DNA of 18,295 bases from Bacilli bacterium (GTDB taxonomy: Bacteria; Bacillota_I; Bacilli_A; RF39; UBA660), in assembly GCA_016302505.1 (NCBI GenBank), contig JAEDNL010000026.1:1-18295 (forward strand). The letters are read 5' to 3'. This document shows positions 14,990 through 18,295 of this stretch, one piece after another. The translations under genes were made by a program, and so were the position numbers. The notes beneath the pieces are model-generated. The model did no database searches. It was not told the origin of the DNA and saw only the letters and a list, made by a program, of their open reading frames with translations. Numbering within the stretch: the first letter of the stretch is position 1; the number at the start of each line of letters is the position of its first letter.

Positions 14990-15448
14990 TCACCATACCA
15001 CTTTTAAACTACTTGAGCTTTTAGAACCAAATACAGGGAAATTTTCATTACTTTCAGTGCCTGAATAAGTAAGTATAAATTGTATATCATAATATTTTAA
15101 ATTGTCTTCTCCAATTTTATCAAGAGCTTTAACAGCAATATTTTGTGCTTGAGATACTTTTATTGATGAGCCAAAATCAATATTAATGTATATAATTTTA
15201 CCCTTAACATCTACTGAAACTTTACTTACTTCACTGTTATTACTAAACACAGAATTAATATCACCTTCAAGCGTTTTTGATAATGGATGTTTATCAATGC
15301 CATCTAATCTATCTCCATATTTATTATTACCCGTTCCGGCATAGAAATATTTATAAAACCCAAAACCTAATACTAGGAAACACACTAATAGAAGTCCTAA
15401 TAATCCCCATAATACTTTGTTGTTTTGTAAGTTTTTTCTTTTGCTCAT
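14990..15448 (-). CDS. Unknown single-pass membrane protein, 152 aa
   Basis: I do not recognise this protein. A basic N-terminus (MSKRKNLQNNK) leads into one strong transmembrane segment (about residues 13-33). A linker and an external alpha/beta domain of about 95 residues follow, with alternating strands such as VSKVSVDVKGKIIYINIDFG, a helix with AQNIAVKALDKIGED, and a serine-rich tail FGSKSSSSLKVVW. There is no lipobox. The RBS AAGGAAGGTG stands 7 nt before the ATG. It lies between ligA (48-nt gap) and the GGDEF sensor (4-nt gap), so an accessory role to the sensor is the simplest contextual guess, unsupported by motif. Confidence 0.6.
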   Translation of the reverse strand: MSKRKNLQNNKVLWGLLGLLLVCFLVLGFGFYKYFYAGTGNNKYGDRLDGIDKHPLSKTLEGDINSVFSNNSEVSKVSVDVKGKIIYINIDFGSSIKVSQAQNIAVKALDKIGEDNLKYYDIQFILTYSGTESNENFPVFGSKSSSSLKVVW

Positions 15449-15478
15449 TTAATTTAACACCTTCCTTTGGCTTTAATA

Positions 15479-15484
15479 ATTATA
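15479..15484 (-). promoter_or_regulatory. Weak candidate -10 before the 152-aa gene
   Basis: Minus-strand TATAAT (complement of 15479-15484) lies in the 48-nt gap after ligA. The -35 at 17 nt is TAGAAA and there is no TG extension. It could give the last three genes of the operon independent expression, but the support is thin. Confidence 0.3.
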
Positions 15485-15496
15485 CTATATTTTATT

Positions 15497-17476
15497 TTAT
15501 TTTTCTACTATTCTCATAATATTAAATAATTTATCTTGATTCCATATAGGAATATTAAGCTCGTTAGCTTTATCTTTTTTACTTCCAGGATCTTTTCCAA
15601 CCAACACTACAGAAGTCTTTTTACTAACTGAATCGCTAGTAAAACCACCTCTTTTTTCTATGTAATCTTTAATTTCATCCCTAGTAATACCATCAAAGGA
15701 ACCAGTAATTACAAATCTCTTATCTTTAAAATTATTATCTTCTATCATTTCATCAGTATCACTATTCATATTAATTCCTAACTTTTTAAGTTCATTTATT
15801 TCATTAATATTATTCTCATCTTTAAAATATTCTACTACATTAACAGATAAAATTTCACCAATATCTTTAATTTTATATAATTCTTCTGATGTTGCGTCCA
15901 TAAGAGAATCAATATTCTTATAATATTTGCATAATAATTTAGCTGTTTTAGCTCCTATTCCAGGTATACCAAGTGCAAATAATAATCTATCAAGTGAATT
16001 ATTTTTAGAATTTTCTATATTATTTAATAGTGTTTCTATACTTTTATTACCAAAACCTTCTAATAGTGTTAATTCTTCTTTTTTATCACTTAATTTATAA
16101 ATATCACTAATTTTTTTGATGTATCCATAATTATAAAAATCCTCAATTATTCTCTCACCTAGACCATCTATATTCATAGCATTTCTTGATACAAAATGTA
16201 TAAGACTTTCTATTTTTCTAGCAGGACAATGAATATTTTCACAAAAATAATCTACAAGTCCTTCTTTTTGAACAAGCTTACTTCCACACATAGGACAATA
16301 ATCTATCATTTTAAATTCTTCTTCAGTACCATTTCTTCTACAAAACTCTACCCTATCAACCGCAGGTATTACATCACCTGCTTTATAAATATAAACATAA
16401 TCACCTTTTCTTATATCCTTAGAAATACAGTAGTCTTTATTATGTAATGTTGCTCGTGAAATAGTACTACCCATAACTCTAACAGGTTCTAACACAGCAT
16501 TAGGAGTTATTTGACCAGTTCTTCCAACTGTAAATATAATATCAGTTAATCTAGTCATAACATGTTCTGGTGGAAATTTATATGCAGTAGCCCATTTAGG
16601 TACTTTAGCAGTAAAGCCTAATTCTTTTTGCTCCTTTATATCATTAACTTTAATAACAACACCATCTATCTCATAAGGTAATTCTGGTCTTTTAATTGTC
16701 CACTCATTTATATATTCAATTACTTCATCTATATTTTTACATAATCTAATGTTAGGATTTACCAAAAAACCCAATTTTTTCATATACTGTAATGTCTCAT
16801 AATGAGTTTTAAAAGGTGTTAATGGATAGTGATATAAAAATGAATCAAGTCCTCTTGATGCTGCTACCTTAGGATCTAGTTGTCTTATAGAACCAGCAGC
16901 TGCATTCCTTGGATTTTGAAACGGAGATAATCCCTTTTTAATAAAATTTTCATTAAGTCTTTCAAAACTTTTTTTAGGCATGTATATTTCACCACGAATA
17001 TCTAAATCAACAGGCTCACTTAGCACATGAGGAATAGTTTTAATTGTTAAAACATTATGAGTTATATCTTCTCCAACTACACCATCACCCCTAGTTGCGG
17101 CCCTTACAAACTTACCTTTTTCATATTCAAGGCTAACAGCAAGACCATCTATTTTAAGTTCACAAACATATTCTCTATTCTTAAATTCCTTAGCAATTCT
17201 AGAATCAAATTCTCTAATTTCTTCTTCATTAAATACATTACCTAAACTCAACATAGGAACTTTATGAATTACTTTCTCAAATTTACTAATAGCTTCTCCT
17301 CCCACTTTTCTTGTCGGAGAGTCATCTCTAACCCAATCAGGGTGTGATGATTCTATTCTTATTAATTCTTGCATAAGTCTATCATATTCACTATCATCAA
17401 CAGTAGGTTTATCAAGTACATAATATTCATAAGACCATTTATTTAAAAGTTCAACAATTTCATTCATTCTATCCAT
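15497..17476 (-). CDS. ligA: NAD-dependent DNA ligase LigA
   Basis: LigA seals nicks during replication and repair using NAD+. Numbered from the chosen start (659 aa), it has the Ia domain with EYYVLDKPTVDDSEYD (about 17-32) for NMN release and the nucleotidyl-transferase domain with active-site CELKIDGLA (Lys108). An OB domain, a four-cysteine zinc finger (CPMCG...CENIHCPARK, about 405-430), helix-hairpin-helix repeats with ALGIPGIGAKTA, and a BRCT domain (about 585-655, FVITGSFDGITRDEI...) follow. All domains are intact. The frame reaches a GTG at 17485, but that overlaps the GGGTGAT ribosome binding site, so I start at the ATG at 17476. It heads a leftward operon with the 152-aa protein, GGDEF sensor and YihY. 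Confidence 0.97.
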   Translation of the reverse strand: MDRMNEIVELLNKWSYEYYVLDKPTVDDSEYDRLMQELIRIESSHPDWVRDDSPTRKVGGEAISKFEKVIHKVPMLSLGNVFNEEEIREFDSRIAKEFKNREYVCELKIDGLAVSLEYEKGKFVRAATRGDGVVGEDITHNVLTIKTIPHVLSEPVDLDIRGEIYMPKKSFERLNENFIKKGLSPFQNPRNAAAGSIRQLDPKVAASRGLDSFLYHYPLTPFKTHYETLQYMKKLGFLVNPNIRLCKNIDEVIEYINEWTIKRPELPYEIDGVVIKVNDIKEQKELGFTAKVPKWATAYKFPPEHVMTRLTDIIFTVGRTGQITPNAVLEPVRVMGSTISRATLHNKDYCISKDIRKGDYVYIYKAGDVIPAVDRVEFCRRNGTEEEFKMIDYCPMCGSKLVQKEGLVDYFCENIHCPARKIESLIHFVSRNAMNIDGLGERIIEDFYNYGYIKKISDIYKLSDKKEELTLLEGFGNKSIETLLNNIENSKNNSLDRLLFALGIPGIGAKTAKLLCKYYKNIDSLMDATSEELYKIKDIGEILSVNVVEYFKDENNINEINELKKLGINMNSDTDEMIEDNNFKDKRFVITGSFDGITRDEIKDYIEKRGGFTSDSVSKKTSVVLVGKDPGSKKDKANELNIPIWNQDKLFNIMRIVEK

Positions 17477-17493
17477 TTTTATCACCCACTAAT

Positions 17494-17522
17494 ATTATAT
17501 AACATTTTGAATATTTTATAAA
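17494..17522 (-). promoter_or_regulatory. Promoter of ligA
   Basis: TTTATA (complement of 17517-17522), 17 nt, then TATAAT (complement of 17494-17499). Transcription would start near 17487, about 11 nt before the start codon. Confidence 0.55.
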
Positions 17523-17581
17523 GAAAAACAACTACACTAGGTAATGATTTATACTAATGAAACCCACATAAATTAACTCTG

Positions 17582-17654
17582 AATAAAACTTGAAACACCA
17601 CTAGATAAGAAAAGTGTTGATCTACTTATTTTTACACTTTTTATCAAGTTTATT
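17582..17654. repeat. Imperfect nested inverted repeat
   Basis: Outer arms AATAAAACTTGA (17582-17593) and TCAAGTTTATT (17644-17654) pair with a one-base bulge. Inner arms GATAAGAAAAGTGT (17604-17617) and ACACTTTTTATC (17634-17645) pair with a two-base bulge. The two helices compete only for two bases. On the plus strand a T-rich tract follows, so it could act as a rightward terminator; on the minus strand it lies between the dehydrogenase fossil and the ligA promoter. It may be the old terminator of the decayed gene. Confidence 0.45.
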
Positions 17655-17679
17655 TAATTGTTTTGTTTTATTATAAGTA

Positions 17680-17886
17680 TTATATATTTAATAATAAAAA
17701 CATACCTTTAACATTTATGTCAAATGATTTACCCAATCACTTTCGCTAAGTTTTTCAATTCCATCAGGTACAGCTACTCCTAAATTATTTAAAAGAATAT
17801 TTATTCTAAAAAAAATTATCAATGATTATTTTGATATCAGGTTACTCCAGTCAAAAACTGATTCCAATTATAACTGCTTTCTTTAT
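17680..17886 (-). pseudogene. Decayed short-chain dehydrogenase/reductase fragment
   Basis: Translating the minus strand in pieces reveals the N-terminal half of an SDR oxidoreductase. From 17886 an IKKAVII-GIS piece recalls the start of the Rossmann strand and TGxxxGxG loop, with a base-level deletion and a stop right after. From about 17807, RINILLNNLGVAVPDGIEK then LSESDW matches the NNAG region and its conserved following helix. After a single-base shift the frame continues FDINVKGMFLLLN, matching the DxNxKG segment, then stops at 17680. The spacing between the first two pieces is far too short, implying an internal deletion. The C-terminal half with the Ser-Tyr-Lys active site is missing. 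A relic extended -10 TGTTATAAA lies upstream (complement of 17940-17948). Confidence 0.7.
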
Positions 17887-17985
17887 ACTTAAATAAAATA
17901 TAATTATATTGTTAACCTTCTTTCTAATGTTTGCTACATTTTATAACAAGTTTTAATTAAAAATAAAAAATATTAACTAAAATTG

Positions 17986-18013
17986 TTGATTAAAAAGACA
18001 AGTGTGGTATAAT
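17986..18013 (+). promoter_or_regulatory. Promoter of the 26-aa peptide gene
   Basis: TTGATT (17986-17991), 16 nt, then TATAAT (18008-18013) with TGG in front, making a perfect extended -10 TGGTATAAT from 18005. Transcription would start near 18020, right at the GGGAG ribosome binding site. Confidence 0.7.
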
Positions 18014-18033
18014 GTTTACAGGGAGATGATTAT

Positions 18034-18114
18034 ATGAATAATCTATACTTTACATTTGGTAATTTAGTTGCTAAAAACAACGGTGATGATGACGACAAAA
18101 TAATTTTTAATTAA
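18034..18114 (+). CDS. 26-aa acidic peptide gene
   Basis: A 26-codon frame, MNNLYFTFGNLVAK followed by NNGDDDDKIIFN, ends at TAA. I do not recognise it. The case for a real gene is its setting: an extended -10 promoter, GGGAGATG ribosome binding site about 8-9 nt before the ATG, and a GC-rich hairpin starting 12 nt after the stop, with nothing else inside the unit. The peptide has a mildly hydrophobic front half with aromatic residues and a run of four aspartates. It has no transmembrane segment, no cysteines and no double-glycine leader. It could be a small regulatory or binding protein, a processed peptide, or the coding part of a dual-function RNA. It lies about 125 nt before a tRNA-Gly gene, which has its own promoter. 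Confidence 0.6.
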   Translation: MNNLYFTFGNLVAKNNGDDDDKIIFN

Positions 18115-18125
18115 AAAGTAAAAAA

Positions 18126-18149
18126 GGAAGCATTAGCTTCCATTTAATT
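18126..18149 (+). terminator. Terminator of the 26-aa peptide gene
   Basis: GGAAGC (18126-18131) pairs with GCTTCC (18136-18141) over an ATTA loop. ATTTAATTT follows. The stem is strikingly GC-rich for this DNA; the U-tract is interrupted by A residues, so termination may be moderate. Confidence 0.65.
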
Positions 18150-18195
18150 TATTCATTCATCAAAGTGTAATTTATAATTAAAAACCATAAAACTA

Positions 18196-18224
18196 TTGAC
18201 AAATTAAAAATAATAAAGTAAAAT
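18196..18224 (+). promoter_or_regulatory. Promoter of tRNA-Gly
   Basis: Perfect TTGACA (18196-18201), 17 nt, then TAAAAT (18219-18224). Transcription would begin near 18231, about 10 nt before the mature tRNA 5' end. Typical of a strong stable-RNA promoter. Confidence 0.75.
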
Positions 18225-18240
18225 AAATATTGCATTAAAC

Positions 18241-18295
18241 GCAGGTGTAGTTTAATGGTAGAACTTCAGCCTTCCAAGCTGCTAACGTGGGTTCG
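18241..18295 (+). tRNA. tRNA-Gly(TCC), 5' part, cut by the window end
   Basis: The acceptor 5' strand GCAGGTG begins at 18241. A D-arm with TTTAATGGTAGAAC follows, then an anticodon stem CAGC/GCTG around the loop CTTCCAA with anticodon TCC, a short variable loop, and the first part of the T-arm GTGGGTTCG. The 3' strand of the T-stem, the acceptor 3' strand and the discriminator lie beyond the window. The anticodon reads GGA (and with wobble other glycine codons). Confidence 0.93.

Noticed and set aside
17927..17940. Short palindrome-like AATGT/ACATT pair upstream of the dehydrogenase fossil.
   Set aside because: Only 5-bp arms in very AT-rich DNA; expected by chance.
18085..18099. DDDDK in the 26-aa peptide as an enterokinase-like cleavage site, suggesting an engineered tag.
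   Set aside because: The sequence around it is ordinary AT-rich native DNA with its own promoter and terminator and no vector features. Four Asp codons and a Lys are an easy coincidence.

Overview
The window is very AT-rich DNA, roughly three-quarters A+T by eye, with Gram-positive style ribosome binding sites and sigma-A-like promoters, four of which carry the extended -10 form TGnTATAAT. Gene content (rplI-dnaB linkage, RlmH, NAD-dependent LigA, AGCS transporter, a GerQ-like and a Cse60-like protein) points to a low-GC Firmicute of the Bacilli type, plausibly an uncultured gut lineage. That placement is inference. UGA is used as a stop at several gene ends, so this is the standard bacterial code and not the Mycoplasma code.

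Layout from the left. Positions 1-128 hold a leftward promoter and the palindromic start of a leader RNA whose gene lies outside the window. Next, on the minus strand, comes an orphan small kinase-fold protein (129-839). A leftward operon follows: PduL-type phosphotransacylase, ABC ATPase, ABC-2 permease (3712 down to 935), closed by a 15-bp hairpin. Diverging from pduL are two rightward single genes: a GerQ-family protein (3817-4143) and a LemA-family membrane protein (4195-4752). The second converges on and overlaps ung.

From 10305 down to 4730 is a long leftward cluster: rplI, dnaB, a LysM-G5-M23 cell-wall peptidase, rlmH, an AGCS-type symporter and ung, mostly linked by short overlaps. 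An intrinsic terminator sits exactly at the end of rlmH, so symporter-ung may be a separate or attenuated unit. Diverging from rplI is an unknown 469-aa tail-anchored protein with the best-spaced promoter in the window. Then come a Cse60-like 59-aa protein (leftward, own promoter) and a second leftward operon from 17476 down to 12089: ligA, an unknown anchored 152-aa protein, a two-sensor-domain GGDEF protein and a YihY/BrkB membrane protein, ended by a good terminator.

The right end (17477-18295) looks like ordinary intergenic DNA but holds the ligA promoter, an imperfect inverted repeat, a decayed short-chain dehydrogenase pseudogene on the minus strand, a compact self-contained unit for a 26-aa peptide with its own promoter, RBS and terminator, and the 5' part of a tRNA-Gly(TCC) with a near-consensus promoter.

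I see no phage, insertion sequence, CRISPR array or defence cassette. Most of the window is housekeeping. The parts most worth a second look are the 26-aa peptide gene, the dehydrogenase fossil, the sporulation-family genes, the orphan kinase-fold protein and the GGDEF sensor.
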